A DNA stretch of 64,000 nucleotides from Anaerolineae bacterium (GCA_023151115.1 JAKLJP010000016.1:1-64000), one strand, 5' to 3'; positions 27,176-35,972 are shown, counted from the stretch's first letter. Numbers and translations are program-made. The notes: generated by a model from the sequence alone, not told the origin.

Positions 27176-28563
27176 CAGAAGAAGCTGGCCCAATCTATCG
27201 GTGGAATAGGATTACTGATATCGTAGTAGCTAATTACCAGCATCAGCGTGACCAGCAGAGCCAGGCCCACAAAATGGATGGCCCCCTCCTTTTCAGGTGG
27301 AACACGCTTGCCGCGAATTGCTTCGATCAGAATAAACAGAATCCGCCCGCCATCCAGAGCCGGTAACGGCAGCAAATTAGTCACGGCCAGGGCGGTGCTC
27401 AAGACGGCGGTAAACCAGAGCACCGGGAACCACCAATTAAGAGTGATCGCGGCATTGACCGCCGAACCGGTTTGCTGGTAGATGCCGACCGGCCCCGTAG
27501 GTCGGGCCGCCTCGGCCGGGAAGATATTTTGCAAAATGGCAATGGGCATATAAAAGGTCAAGGCCACATAACGGGCCGTTTGCGACACGCCACTGGCCAC
27601 CGCTTGCGGCAGCGACAAGTAGGTTAAACGGTTTTCCATGCCTTCATAGCTAATACCCACACCCATTGCCCCCTGGTTGGCCGGGGGATTAGGGCGTGGG
27701 GTCAGGGCAATTTCCAAAGGTTGTCCCTGGCGTTCAATCCGCAGGGTGACCTCTGTACCTTTTTTGTCTTCAATGTAGCTGACCAAATCCCCAACGTGTT
27801 TGAAGTCAATGTCAGCCGCGCCCACAATAATATCGCCGACCTGCAAACCCGCCTGGGCGGCCGGGGTGTCGGGAATGACGGCGTTGATCACAGTTTGAGC
27901 CACAGGCGCTTCTTCACCGGCCAAATTGATTCCGGTGATCGGCTCCGGTGTGCCAGACATAGCGGCCAGGGTAAAAAAGAAAATGGCGGCCACCAGATTC
28001 ATGAGTGAACCGGCAGCCAGCACCGCCAGGCGCGCTTTTTTGCTTTTGCTGGCAAAGCTGCCGGGTGCGCTGGGGTCTTCTTCGCCGACCATACGCACGT
28101 AGCCGCCAAAGGGAATGGCATTGATGGTATACTCCGTAGGCCGGGTCAACGCCTCGACGGTAACCACAGGCCGGTCGCCCGCCGGAGTGGGGGCAGAGCC
28201 GCGTGACAACAAACCAAAAAAGCGGGCTTCGCTGCCGCTTTGCTGCGGCGTGGTAGGGGCAACCAGTTCCAGTTTGGTGACTTCCGGCCGGCCTTTTTCA
28301 TCCACGCTCGTTTCGGCGTAGACCTGCGCGCCGGGTTGAATGGTTCTGGGTACATTGACTTTGCGGCCAATTACAAAGTCATGGCCGTCAAGGGTAATTT
28401 GGCCCTCGTCTTGCCACAGTTTGACCAGCCGGGGGGGAAAACCAATGGCAAATTCTTCGACGGTGATGCCGGAGCGTTTAGCCACCACAAAGTGGCCCAA
28501 TTCGTGGACAAAAACCAGGATGCTTAAGATGATGATAAAAGCTATTAAATAAATCGGATCCAA
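27175..28563 (-). CDS. rseP: RseP/M50-family site-2 protease
   Basis: Intramembrane zinc metalloprotease that cleaves transmembrane anti-sigma factors and signal-peptide remnants. At 462 aa, the zinc motif HELGH is at residues 20-24 in the first helix. A Pro/Arg-rich cytoplasmic insertion (about 50-130) precedes FGGYVRMVGEEDP. One PDZ domain lies at about 225-300 (DTPAAQAGLQVGDIIVGAAD), and the second zinc ligand is in NLLPLPALDGGRILF. It carries a larger insertion between the first helix and the GGYV motif than the E. coli enzyme. It may act on the DUF5667-type protein encoded 4 kb away, but this is inference. Confidence 0.95.
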   Translation of the reverse strand: MDPIYLIAFIIILSILVFVHELGHFVVAKRSGITVEEFAIGFPPRLVKLWQDEGQITLDGHDFVIGRKVNVPRTIQPGAQVYAETSVDEKGRPEVTKLELVAPTTPQQSGSEARFFGLLSRGSAPTPAGDRPVVTVEALTRPTEYTINAIPFGGYVRMVGEEDPSAPGSFASKSKKARLAVLAAGSLMNLVAAIFFFTLAAMSGTPEPITGINLAGEEAPVAQTVINAVIPDTPAAQAGLQVGDIIVGAADIDFKHVGDLVSYIEDKKGTEVTLRIERQGQPLEIALTPRPNPPANQGAMGVGISYEGMENRLTYLSLPQAVASGVSQTARYVALTFYMPIAILQNIFPAEAARPTGPVGIYQQTGSAVNAAITLNWWFPVLWFTAVLSTALAVTNLLPLPALDGGRILFILIEAIRGKRVPPEKEGAIHFVGLALLVTLMLVISYYDISNPIPPIDWASFF

Positions 28564-28644
28564 AATAACCTGTCCTTTCGACTAACATTGCCCGAAATTT
28601 GACGGTCATTATACCTATACCGGACGCTCTTGCCAAACATGAGA

Positions 28645-28678
28645 CAGACCGCAGAGGTAAGGTTGCCCCTGCGGTCTG
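28645..28678 (-). terminator. Hairpin downstream of the Asn/Asp-rich lipoprotein gene
   Basis: CAGACCGCAG (28645-28654) and CTGCGGTCTG (28669-28678): a 10-bp perfect stem located 34 bases past the stop codon. The T-tract after it on the minus strand is poor, so termination efficiency is uncertain. Confidence 0.6.
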
Positions 28679-28711
28679 AATGTGACTGTTTCCTTGATGG
28701 ATTAGCTTAGA

Positions 28712-29800
28712 TTAATCATCATCATCATCATCATCATTATCATCGCCGCCGCCACGACCGGAGTTGCCGCCACCCCCACCGCCGCCATCATCATCATGGG
28801 AGTCGTCGCCGCCCCCACTGCCGGAGTTATCATCTCCTCTATCATCATCCCCGCCGCCAGAGTTATCGCCGCCGGAGCTTCCACCACCGCCACTGCCGGA
28901 GTTATCACCGCCGCCGGAATTTCCACCGCCACTGCCGGAGTTATCACCGCCGCCAGAGTTATCGTCGCCGCCGGAGCTTCCGCCGCCGCTGCCTGAATGG
29001 TCGTCAGCGCGGTCAGAGTCATCGTCAGTGTTGTCATTATCGTCGTCGTGCTGGTCGTTGTTGTTATTGCCATGGTCGTCGTTGCTGTTTAGGTTGTCGT
29101 CATTCTCATTCTCATTGCCATTGGCGTTGGCGTTATCGTCGTCATCATTCTCGTTCCCATTGATATTGCCGTCGTCGTCGTTTTCGTTGCCGTTGTTATT
29201 AGCGTTGCCGTTACCGTCATCATCGTCGTTCTCGTTGCTATTGGCATTGCCATTATCGTCGTCATTCTCATTGCCGTTAGTGTTGGGGTTATCGTCGTCG
29301 TTTTCATTGCCATTGGCATTGCCGTTATCATCGTTGTTTTCGTTGCCGTTGGTGTTGGCATTGTCATCATTCTCGTTGATATTGGCATTTTCGTTACCGT
29401 TGATGATGTCGCCGGCGTTGTTGTCAGAGTCATCGTTGGCGTTGCTGTCATCATTGCCATTAACCTCCTCATTGGCATTATCTTCATTTTCATTCAGGTC
29501 ATCATCGTTGCCATCATCTTCATTTTCGTTGAGCTTATCGTCGTTGGCATTGGCGTCATCATCATTGGCGTTAGCGTCGTCATCATTCGTGTTGACATTT
29601 GCCTCATTTTCGTTGCCGTTATCCTCATTGCTGTTGGCGTCATCGGCAACATTCTCATTGGCGTTCGTATTCACATTGGTATTGGCATTATCGGCCGCTG
29701 CGCCTGGAGCAGCCGGTGCGGCGCAAGCCGAGGCGAGACTGGCGACAACCAGCAGCAGGGCCAGGATATAATTTTTGTAATAGCGTTGTATGCGTTTCAT
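28712..29800 (-). CDS. Asn/Asp/Glu-rich low-complexity lipoprotein
   Basis: A 362-aa exported, intrinsically disordered protein. The signal peptide (residues 4-25) ends with Cys26 in a lipobox-like SLASAC, so membrane anchoring is likely. Residues 35-255 consist almost only of N, D, E and small residues, with an imperfect 10-12-residue repeat of NGNENDDDNGNA type. Residues 265-362 switch to Gly/Ser/Asp repeats (GGGDNSGSGGG) and end in a run of aspartates. It has an ideal AAGGAG ribosome site. I know no function; the polyanionic, flexible composition would suit cation or water binding at the surface. The tail resembles that of the DUF5667-type protein at 32626-33918. An opposite-strand frame here is an artefact of the triplet bias. 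Confidence 0.85.
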   Translation of the reverse strand: MKRIQRYYKNYILALLLVVASLASACAAPAAPGAAADNANTNVNTNANENVADDANSNEDNGNENEANVNTNDDDANANDDDANANDDKLNENEDDGNDDDLNENEDNANEEVNGNDDSNANDDSDNNAGDIINGNENANINENDDNANTNGNENNDDNGNANGNENDDDNPNTNGNENDDDNGNANSNENDDDDGNGNANNNGNENDDDGNINGNENDDDDNANANGNENENDDNLNSNDDHGNNNNDQHDDDNDNTDDDSDRADDHSGSGGGSSGGDDNSGGGDNSGSGGGNSGGGDNSGSGGGGSSGGDNSGGGDDDRGDDNSGSGGGDDSHDDDGGGGGGGNSGRGGGDDNDDDDDDD

Positions 29801-30053
29801 GGTTTTCTCCTTAAATAAAGTTTAAACAGTTTGTTATTGACAGAACCTACGTAGTTGGTATTGAAAGCAGCGTAATTCAGAGCAGAATCTACAGAATTTA
29901 GGAATTTTTATTCTTTCATTCCGAAAATTCTGCTCTTTATCTTGATCACCCACATCAATCCTATTATTGATTAGAGTTGGCAATGATTCAGAAGAAGTTA
30001 TTTAACGATTGATACTCACTTTCTCTCCTTTCAGCCTTCAAAAACCGGTCTCC
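29801..30053. other. Intergenic region with hairpin, no gene
   Basis: An inverted repeat AGAGCAGAAT (29879-29888)/ATTCTGCTCT (29927-29936), with inner arms TTTAGGAAT/ATTCCGAAA, lies upstream of the lipoprotein and downstream of the GT-C gene. Possibly a terminator for the latter; no T-tract on the minus strand. Confidence 0.5.
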
Positions 30054-31691
30054 TTATTCCTGTTCTGCCTCAATGACTTGAAAAACGGCGGCGTATTTAT
30101 CCCGGTACACTTCGACCAGGTGCGGGTCGGCCTTGGCTTGGCGCAGAAATCCTTTGTGATCCAGATCGGTGATGATGTAACGTGCCCCAAAGGTCTCAAC
30201 GATGGTCTGGGCCGGGGTTTCCACCCGGCCGCGGGTGATGTCTACCCACAAATCGTACAGGTCGGCGTCGTACAACTGCATGTAGGTTGGGTCCAGGCCG
30301 ATGGTGTAGGTGTTGTGGGTGTTGTAAAAGAAGAGCCGGGGAAAGTCATCCCAATCAGTCTGGAAGACCCGGCTGCCGGCGGGGGTGTTGTCCCGCAGCC
30401 AGGCCGATGCCTCGGCGTAACGTTGGTAGGGTTTGGCGTTTTCCATACTCTGGCGAGCCGCTTGTACACTTAGCCACAGAGCCGGCAGCAGCACGACCAG
30501 CATCCCGGTGGTCAGGATGCGCCAACGCCAATCCTGGCCCGGCCGAAGCAGCGGCACTTGAGCGATGGCTCGATCTAGAGGCAGGTTCAGATTGGACTGC
30601 CAGGTTTTTCCGTTCAGCCAGGCCTGGATCAGGGGCGTCCAGGCCAGCGCCGTAAAAATCAAGACGAAGGGCGGGAAGTATTCCACAAAGCGGCGCGACT
30701 TAAAGAGCATGAGGCCGAACAGAACCGATAGGACAAAAGCCGTAGCCGTGCGGGTATCTATCCGCCGCTCATGCAGCCCCAGAGCAAAAGCCCCGGCGAT
30801 GAAGAACAACAGGGCCAGCCCTGAATTTTCCACCAACGTCCAGGTTTGATAGGGATACCATTCATTGCCGACACTGGTGGCCGTGGCATCGGTCAGTTTG
30901 GGTAAGAAGTGGTGATAGATAAAAAGCAGGTTATCAGGGAAATAGGGATTGACCACCAGGCCCAGACCCAGACCCGCCGCCGCATAAGCCAGGGGCGCCA
31001 GGTCGAGGCGGCGCTCCAACAGCCAGCGCGCAGCTACATACACCCCCACCACCATCAAAATCAAAGGAAAGGCGTTGTAAAACCAGACGTACAGAAAAGC
31101 CAGCGGGGCCAACCAGCGATACTGCCCGGTCAAGGTAACGTGCAGCACCAGCAACAGAACCAGCAGTGAAACCGCCTGAGCGCGCGGCATACTCATGCGA
31201 TACAAAAACGCCTCGGAGACAATGAAGAAGCCCAGCGACCACAGCGCGGCGAAGGGAATCCGCTGCCCCCGTAACAGCAGCCAGCCGGCCACAAAGGCCA
31301 AAGCCGGAAAGACGACGCTGGCCCATTTGGCCCCTTCGCGCAGATCTCCGTAAGTAAAGGGGATCAACAGCACATGGTATAAAAAGTGATGATCCACAAA
31401 GTCGTCGGCGTTGAGCACGGTTTGAGGCAGCCAGGGAAACGCCGGCCGCCAGCCTTCCTGGCGGATCAGTTGGGCCAGTTTGATATGGTAGTAGCCGTCG
31501 TTGTCGGCCATGTTGGGGGTGGCAAACTGGATGGCGGCGAACAAAGCCAGGTAAAGCCCAAACAAGACCAGCCCGGTCAACCATACTGCTTTATCGAGGC
31601 GAGGCAGCGTTTGGCTCAAGCGCCTCACCGGCGTGAGAGGATAAACTTCATTCAGTTGTATTGAAACTGATTTCATCGGTTGGCTTCTCAT
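30054..31691 (-). CDS. STT3-like GT-C family membrane protein
   Basis: A 545-aa polytopic membrane protein (about eleven to thirteen helices) with the layout of GT-C lipid-linked glycosyltransferases. The first extracytoplasmic loop has NMADNDGYYHIKLAQ (residues 60-74), corresponding to the catalytic Asp loop before the YYH motif of STT3-type oligosaccharyltransferases. A soluble C-terminal domain follows the last helix (YQRYAEASAWLRDNTPAG, FQTDWDDFPRLFFYNTHN). It is a paralogue of the gene at 47651-49207. The start at 31691 has a GGAAAGG ribosome site; a longer frame runs into a mobile element and is rejected. Donor and acceptor are unknown; protein glycosylation is a possibility, not shown. 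Confidence 0.85.
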   Translation of the reverse strand: MRSQPMKSVSIQLNEVYPLTPVRRLSQTLPRLDKAVWLTGLVLFGLYLALFAAIQFATPNMADNDGYYHIKLAQLIRQEGWRPAFPWLPQTVLNADDFVDHHFLYHVLLIPFTYGDLREGAKWASVVFPALAFVAGWLLLRGQRIPFAALWSLGFFIVSEAFLYRMSMPRAQAVSLLVLLLVLHVTLTGQYRWLAPLAFLYVWFYNAFPLILMVVGVYVAARWLLERRLDLAPLAYAAAGLGLGLVVNPYFPDNLLFIYHHFLPKLTDATATSVGNEWYPYQTWTLVENSGLALLFFIAGAFALGLHERRIDTRTATAFVLSVLFGLMLFKSRRFVEYFPPFVLIFTALAWTPLIQAWLNGKTWQSNLNLPLDRAIAQVPLLRPGQDWRWRILTTGMLVVLLPALWLSVQAARQSMENAKPYQRYAEASAWLRDNTPAGSRVFQTDWDDFPRLFFYNTHNTYTIGLDPTYMQLYDADLYDLWVDITRGRVETPAQTIVETFGARYIITDLDHKGFLRQAKADPHLVEVYRDKYAAVFQVIEAEQE

Positions 31692-31712
31692 AAACACCTT
31701 TCCTGCAAAAAA

Positions 31713-31836
31713 GTAATTACTCAGCCATGTCATTTCGACCGCAGGGAGAAATCCCCGATACCTTACTTTCATGTGTTGCATCCTGAAGATTTCTCGGCTT
31801 TTAGCCTCGAAATGACATGAGGGGGTGAGTAGTTAC
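31713..31836. mobile_element. Non-autonomous element, GTAACTRCTCA family, copy A
   Basis: Ends GTAATTACTCA and TGAGTAGTTAC, inner arms CATGTCATTTCGA and TCGAAATGACATG. Immediately flanked on both sides by CAAAAAA (31706-31712 and 31837-31843), a likely 7-bp target duplication. Its interior right half is nearly identical to the left half of copy B at 37951, in opposite orientation. Confidence 0.7.
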
Positions 31837-31844
31837 CAAAAAAA

Positions 31845-31873
31845 TTGATTTGAACCGGTTCAATGCCTATACT
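31845..31873 (+). promoter_or_regulatory. Promoter with internal palindromic operator
   Basis: -35 TTGATT (31845-31850), 17-bp spacer, -10 TATACT (31868-31873). The perfect 14-bp palindrome TTGAACCGGTTCAA (31850-31863) fills most of the spacer, with a central CpG as in LacI-family operators. It points toward the ECF sigma factor gene 200 bases downstream. Confidence 0.6.
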
Positions 31874-31934
31874 GTCGCAAGAATTTGCCAAAAGTTACGC
31901 AAAGTTCTTTAATTCACCTTAAATTTGGACAAAC

Positions 31935-31994
31935 GACCGCTGACCGCTGACCACTGACCGCCGTTTATAACATTTCGGCGGTCGGCGGTCGGCA
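31935..31994. repeat. Heptamer hairpin upstream of sigma factor (CGCTGAC type)
   Basis: GACCGCTGACCGCTGACCAC and TGACCGCCG face CGGCGGTCGGCGGTCGGCAG. It lies between the palindromic promoter and the sigma factor gene and would be in its 5' leader. Confidence 0.7.
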
Positions 31995-32068
31995 GCCTGC
32001 AGTCATTTTTAAGGTTGATTGCGAGCCTTTTCCCCAAAATCTGCGACATATTAAAGTAAACTATCACG

Positions 32069-32629
32069 ATGAATGATCAACAGTTGCTCGCCCAGGCGAA
32101 ACAACTCGACCCGGCCGCCCTACGCGCCCTGCATCAACGGTTTTACGAGCCGGTGGCTCGTTACATTGGGTTTAAAGTCGGCGACCCTCAGACGGTAGAG
32201 GATTTATCCGGTGAGGTCTTTGTCCGGGTAATTCAAGGCTTAAAACGAGGCCAGACCTGGCAAGACTCGCCCCAGGGCTGGATTATGGGTATTGCCCGCC
32301 ACGTCGTGGCTGATTATTATCGCCAGCGCGAGCGGATGTCTGAGGTGGAACTGAGCGATGGCCTGGTGGCGGCGGCGGAAACGGGTCCGGCCCACCAGGC
32401 CGTCTTGAATGAACGCAAACGGCTGCTGGAGCAGGCCATCCAGCAGTTGGGCGACGAGCAGCGCGATGTCATTTTGCTGCGTTTTATGGAAGGGATTGAC
32501 ATCCAGGGGGTGGCCAAAGCGATTAACAAAACACCGGGGGCGGTCAAAGCCTTGCAGTACCGGGCCTTACGCGCCCTGGCCGAATTGATGCAGGACTTTT
32601 CATTAGAAGGCGCCCTGAGCGAAGAATGA
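32069..32629 (+). CDS. ECF-type RNA polymerase sigma factor
   Basis: A 186-aa sigma-70 family factor of the extracytoplasmic-function group. Region 2 spans about residues 18-85 (ALRALHQRFYEPVARYIGFK, VEDLSGEVFVRVIQGL, QGWIMGIARHVVADYYRQRE) and region 4 about 118-172 (QQLGDEQRDVILLRFMEGID, VAKAINKTPGAVKALQYRAL). There is no clear Shine-Dalgarno sequence. The four-base ATGA overlap with the next gene points to co-production with its membrane partner. Promoter specificity cannot be deduced here. Confidence 0.95.
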   Translation: MNDQQLLAQAKQLDPAALRALHQRFYEPVARYIGFKVGDPQTVEDLSGEVFVRVIQGLKRGQTWQDSPQGWIMGIARHVVADYYRQRERMSEVELSDGLVAAAETGPAHQAVLNERKRLLEQAIQQLGDEQRDVILLRFMEGIDIQGVAKAINKTPGAVKALQYRALRALAELMQDFSLEGALSEE

Positions 32630-33918
32630 CAATGAACGACAACGAGACGACTAAGGTAGATGACAAATTAGAAGACGCTTTGGCGCTACTGGCCGCCGGT
32701 ATTCCCGTAGACGATATCCTGGCCGAGGCTGGCGCTGATGCCGAGTGGCTGCGCCCACTTTTGGCCCTGGCCAGCGAAGTAGGAGAATTGAAGGCGGTTG
32801 TCCCCGTGCCTGCGCCGGAGGCCAGCCTGCAGCGAATGTTGGCCTATGGCCGCGAACTGGCCGCCACCACCCCACCGGCGGCTCCGGTACAGCCGAATTG
32901 GTTAGCAACTCTGGCCGCTTTTTTGAGCCGTGGCTGGCTGCCTCGGCTGGCGGCGGGGTTGGCTTCGGCCTTCCTGCTGGTAGTCCTGTTGGGGGGAATG
33001 GTGACGGTGTTAGCCCAGCGGAGTTTGCCCGGACAACCGTTGTACGGCTTAAAACGGGCTACTGAAAATCTGCGTCTGAGCCTGACCCGTGACCCGCAGG
33101 AGCGCGCTCAACTGCTCGAAACTTACAATCAACAACGCCAGACCGAGGCAAAATTGTTACTGCAACAAAACGAGGTGGCGACGGTCAGCTTTTCGGGTAT
33201 AGCCCAGGAGGTTAGCGAAACCTCCCTGGCCCTGGCTGACCTCACCGTACAGTTGACTCCCCAAACCCAGGTCAACGGAACTCTGGCCGCCGGCGCTCGC
33301 ATCGAGGTTGAAGCTTTGACCCAACCTCCCGACCATCTAGCCGCCCTGACCATCATCGTAATTGAACCCGCCCTGCCGACGCCTACCCCGTTACCGTCGC
33401 CCACCTCAACCCCCAGCCCAACGCCCACGCCATCACCTACCGCAACGGCTACTGCTACTCGTAGCCTGTCCAGCGAGACCGACATTTTAATATTGCCCAC
33501 GGTTACCCCTACCGCCACCTCTACACCTGCGCCGACCGCTACACCAACCCTGCCCTCCCCGCCGCCAACGGCAACCCCGGTTCCACCCTCGGCTACTGCG
33601 CCGGCATCTCCACCGCCGCCTACCGCTCCCGATGGTGATAATACCAATGGCGGCGCTGACGACAATAGCAATGAAAATGGGGCTGATGATAACGGGGGCG
33701 GCGATGACAGCAGCAATGATAACTCCGGCGGTGACGACTCTGGTGGCGGCGACAATTCCAACGGTGATGACTCCGGCGGCAACGACAATTCTGGCGGTGA
33801 GGATGATAACTCCGGCAGCGGGAGCGACAACTCTGGCGGTGGCGGCGATGACTCGGACGGGGATGATAATTCTGGCTCCGGCGGCGGGGGCGACAATGAT
33901 AACCGGGATAAAGATTGA
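32626..33918 (+). CDS. Putative membrane anti-sigma partner (DUF5667-like) with disordered tail
   Basis: A 430-aa protein translationally coupled to the ECF sigma factor. The cytoplasmic N-terminal 100 residues contain VDDILAEAGADAEWLRPLLA. One transmembrane helix lies near 112-135 (AGLASAFLLVVLLGGMVTVL). An external DUF5667-type segment follows (GQPLYGLKRATENLRLSLTR, ERAQLLETYNQQRQTEAKLL), then a DUF5666-like beta domain to about residue 245. The rest is a Thr/Pro/Ser-rich linker and a Gly/Ser/Asp/Asn tail (residues 335-430, GGDDSGGGDNSNGDD pattern). Sensing or anti-sigma function is inferred from position. The tail closely resembles that of the lipoprotein at 28712-29800. Confidence 0.87.
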   Translation: MTMNDNETTKVDDKLEDALALLAAGIPVDDILAEAGADAEWLRPLLALASEVGELKAVVPVPAPEASLQRMLAYGRELAATTPPAAPVQPNWLATLAAFLSRGWLPRLAAGLASAFLLVVLLGGMVTVLAQRSLPGQPLYGLKRATENLRLSLTRDPQERAQLLETYNQQRQTEAKLLLQQNEVATVSFSGIAQEVSETSLALADLTVQLTPQTQVNGTLAAGARIEVEALTQPPDHLAALTIIVIEPALPTPTPLPSPTSTPSPTPTPSPTATATATRSLSSETDILILPTVTPTATSTPAPTATPTLPSPPPTATPVPPSATAPASPPPPTAPDGDNTNGGADDNSNENGADDNGGGDDSSNDNSGGDDSGGGDNSNGDDSGGNDNSGGEDDNSGSGSDNSGGGGDDSDGDDNSGSGGGGDNDNRDKD

Positions 33919-34150
33919 AACAAGCCCTCACTTGACAATTCAAAAGAGTTATATTACAATCGGGTTACTAAGTTAATTTAACTTACTAACTCGATACACT
34001 CTCATTGTTTAGCCCAAGCAGTAAATTGAAACTATTACCTGTTCTGAATCTGTTTGATTTTGACAGGTTTATCCTTTCGTGGTATCCTGCTTTCTTGCAG
34101 AAAGAAAGTATCTTGTCTTGGTTTAGATGCTGCCTGATTTGAAAAATAAT
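33919..34150. other. Intergenic region after the sigma/partner pair
   Basis: No gene. It contains a small hairpin (CTTTCT TGC AGAAAG, near 34090-34104) and A/T-rich sequence leading to the promoter of the ABC transporter operon. Confidence 0.5.
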
Positions 34151-34179
34151 TTGACAGCCGCCTGGATTAGCAGTATAGT
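34151..34179 (+). promoter_or_regulatory. Promoter of the sugar ABC transporter operon
   Basis: -35 TTGACA (34151-34156), 17-bp spacer, -10 TATAGT (34174-34179): near-consensus. It implies a 5' leader of about 308 bases before the substrate-binding protein gene. A weaker promoter-like sequence (TTGTGT...TATAAC) near 34373 could shorten it. Confidence 0.8.
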
Positions 34180-34185
34180 GGGGGC

Positions 34186-34493
34186 AGTGGTCACTTGACC
34201 CTTTCGGCTACTTCCTGATTGTGCATCTTTCTCCTCACCTAACTTTTTGAAATCGGCCTGGTCCGGCCAACCCGCTGCTGTTAGCAACGCTCCACTTGCT
34301 GTTAAAAAGTTGACAACGAGGTTAACATTGGGACAGCTTTGTTTTTATTCTTCACTATTGCGCTTCACTCTTGTGTCAGCTTGGCTTAAAAGTATAACTC
34401 CTGTCGCTTTACGCCTTACAGCTTCCTCAATAGCGAGCGGGCGTTGAAGTAAATCTATTTTAATTTTTATTAAAAGAAAGAGGAGAGATTGCT
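34186..34493 (+). other. Long 5' leader of ABC transporter operon
   Basis: About 300 bases with no supported frame, between the consensus promoter and an AAAGAGGAGAG ribosome site. I see no known riboswitch signature in it. A short frame at 34247-34447 has no ribosome site and is not called. Confidence 0.5.
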
Positions 34494-35972
34494 ATGAAAC
34501 GCAAAGATGAGGAGTTTCTGATCCAGGAGCTGCTGCGGTCTCAGCTCAGGCGAGGCGAGATTAGCCGCCGCCAATTTTTGCAGAATATGATCGTCGCCGG
34601 TATGGGCCTGGGTGGAGTGAGCGTTCTGTCGTCGTGCGGTGGCACTGCCCCGGCTACTCCAGCCGCCCCTGCGGCCACTGAAGAAGCCGCCGCCCCGGCG
34701 GCGGCTACTGAAGAAGCCGTTGCTGCTGCCTCGGGTACTCGTCCCCTGACCCCCACCTTCTACCAATGGATTGTTGATCTGCACCCTGGCCTGAAAGCGG
34801 TTAATGAGTCCTTTGCTGACCTGAACTTTCAAATTGCGCCGGTGGCCGGGTTTGATGTGGCCCGCTTTGTGGCCGAAGGCAAAAACAAGGAAAGCACCTG
34901 GGATGTTTATGTGGGCATGACCCCTTTTGTGGAAATGGCCGCTTTGATCAAAGCCGATGTGATCGAACCGTGGGACAACTACATCCCCAAAGATGTGCTT
35001 GACGACATCATCCCCTCTATCCGAGAAGAGTGTACCGTAAACGGCAAACTATACTCCTGGCCGTTCCTGCTCGATATCATTGTGCAAGGCTACAACACCT
35101 CAATCACCAGCAAGGCCGGTCTGCCCGACACGCCCCCGGCGGATTGGGACGAGTACCTGGCAAACTCCAAAGCCGTGCTTGACTCCGGGGCGGCCCGCTA
35201 TGGTTGTACCTTCGACGCGCATGGCTGGCGCTCGCTCTGCCCCATCACCCACAGTATCAATACCGATATTTACTACATGCTCGATGGGGATGCCAGCGGA
35301 GTGCCGTTGTATGATTTCACTCACGATGACGCCATTGCCGCCCTCGAAATTATGAAGCAAATGCTCGATCTCTCTTCAGCCAACGCTTTGCAGCCCGGCA
35401 CCACCGATGGCGGCGTCAATCAGACCCCGGACGAGGTCGCTTTCGCTGCACAGCAGGTCGCCTACTATATCAAGTATCAAAACGCGCCGCTGCGTATGGC
35501 CGGTACCTGGACCGACCCGACGGCGCTGCGCCTGGGGGCGCTGCCCAAGGCCAAAGGCGGGGCCGGCTCGACCGTGTTCTGGACGACGGGCGCATGCCTG
35601 TTCAAGTGGGGCCAGAACAAAGAGAAGGCCGCCGAGTATATGAAAGCGCTCACCTACGATGCCCAAATCTGGAAAGACTCGATTGCCGGCAGCTCCTCCG
35701 GCCATCCGGGCCAGTTGCCGCCCTTCCTCTCGGTCAACGAAGCCTTGCAAAAGGAAAATGCCGACTGGTTCCAGAAAGAAACCTGGGTACCGCTGGTCTT
35801 CGAGCAGTTGAAAGTGGCTAAGGCCATTCCAAATCACGCCTTTGGCCTACAGCAATTCATCATTGGCCAACCCATCTGGGAAAAGTATCTCAAGGGTGAG
35901 GTCAGCGATCCGAAGGTAGCCATGCAGGAAGCCAAGGATGCAGTGGCCGCGGAAGTGAAGAAAGCCGGCTAA
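34494..35972 (+). CDS. ABC transporter substrate-binding lipoprotein (family 1, sugar type)
   Basis: A 492-aa extracytoplasmic solute-binding protein of the MalE/UgpB class. It carries a twin-arginine signal (SRRQFL, residues 24-29) combined with a lipobox LSSC (Cys48), so it is probably a Tat-exported lipoprotein folded before export. An Ala/Pro/Glu linker (50-80) leads to the binding domains (about 85-490), with the family pattern DVYVGMTPFVEMAALIKADV, NGKLYSWPFLLDIIVQGYNT and WTTGACLFKWGQNKEKAAEY. The ligand is most likely an oligosaccharide or sugar derivative. First gene of the import operon, followed by two permeases; no ATPase gene is linked, so a shared MsmX/UgpC-type ATPase elsewhere is inferred. 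Confidence 0.94.
   Translation: MKRKDEEFLIQELLRSQLRRGEISRRQFLQNMIVAGMGLGGVSVLSSCGGTAPATPAAPAATEEAAAPAAATEEAVAAASGTRPLTPTFYQWIVDLHPGLKAVNESFADLNFQIAPVAGFDVARFVAEGKNKESTWDVYVGMTPFVEMAALIKADVIEPWDNYIPKDVLDDIIPSIREECTVNGKLYSWPFLLDIIVQGYNTSITSKAGLPDTPPADWDEYLANSKAVLDSGAARYGCTFDAHGWRSLCPITHSINTDIYYMLDGDASGVPLYDFTHDDAIAALEIMKQMLDLSSANALQPGTTDGGVNQTPDEVAFAAQQVAYYIKYQNAPLRMAGTWTDPTALRLGALPKAKGGAGSTVFWTTGACLFKWGQNKEKAAEYMKALTYDAQIWKDSIAGSSSGHPGQLPPFLSVNEALQKENADWFQKETWVPLVFEQLKVAKAIPNHAFGLQQFIIGQPIWEKYLKGEVSDPKVAMQEAKDAVAAEVKKAG

Noticed and set aside
28764..29771. Long plus-strand frame rich in Pro, Ser and Leu opposite the Asn/Asp-rich lipoprotein
   Set aside because: It is the antisense reading of a biased triplet repeat; the minus-strand frame has a signal peptide and an ideal ribosome site, this one has neither.
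31692..31781. N-terminal extension of the GT-C protein by 30 codons
   Set aside because: The extra codons run through a mobile-element copy (TGTCATTTCGA), while the internal ATG has a good ribosome site and matches the paralogue.
34247..34447. 66-codon frame in the ABC transporter leader
   Set aside because: No start signals or conserved-looking segments; better explained as untranslated leader.
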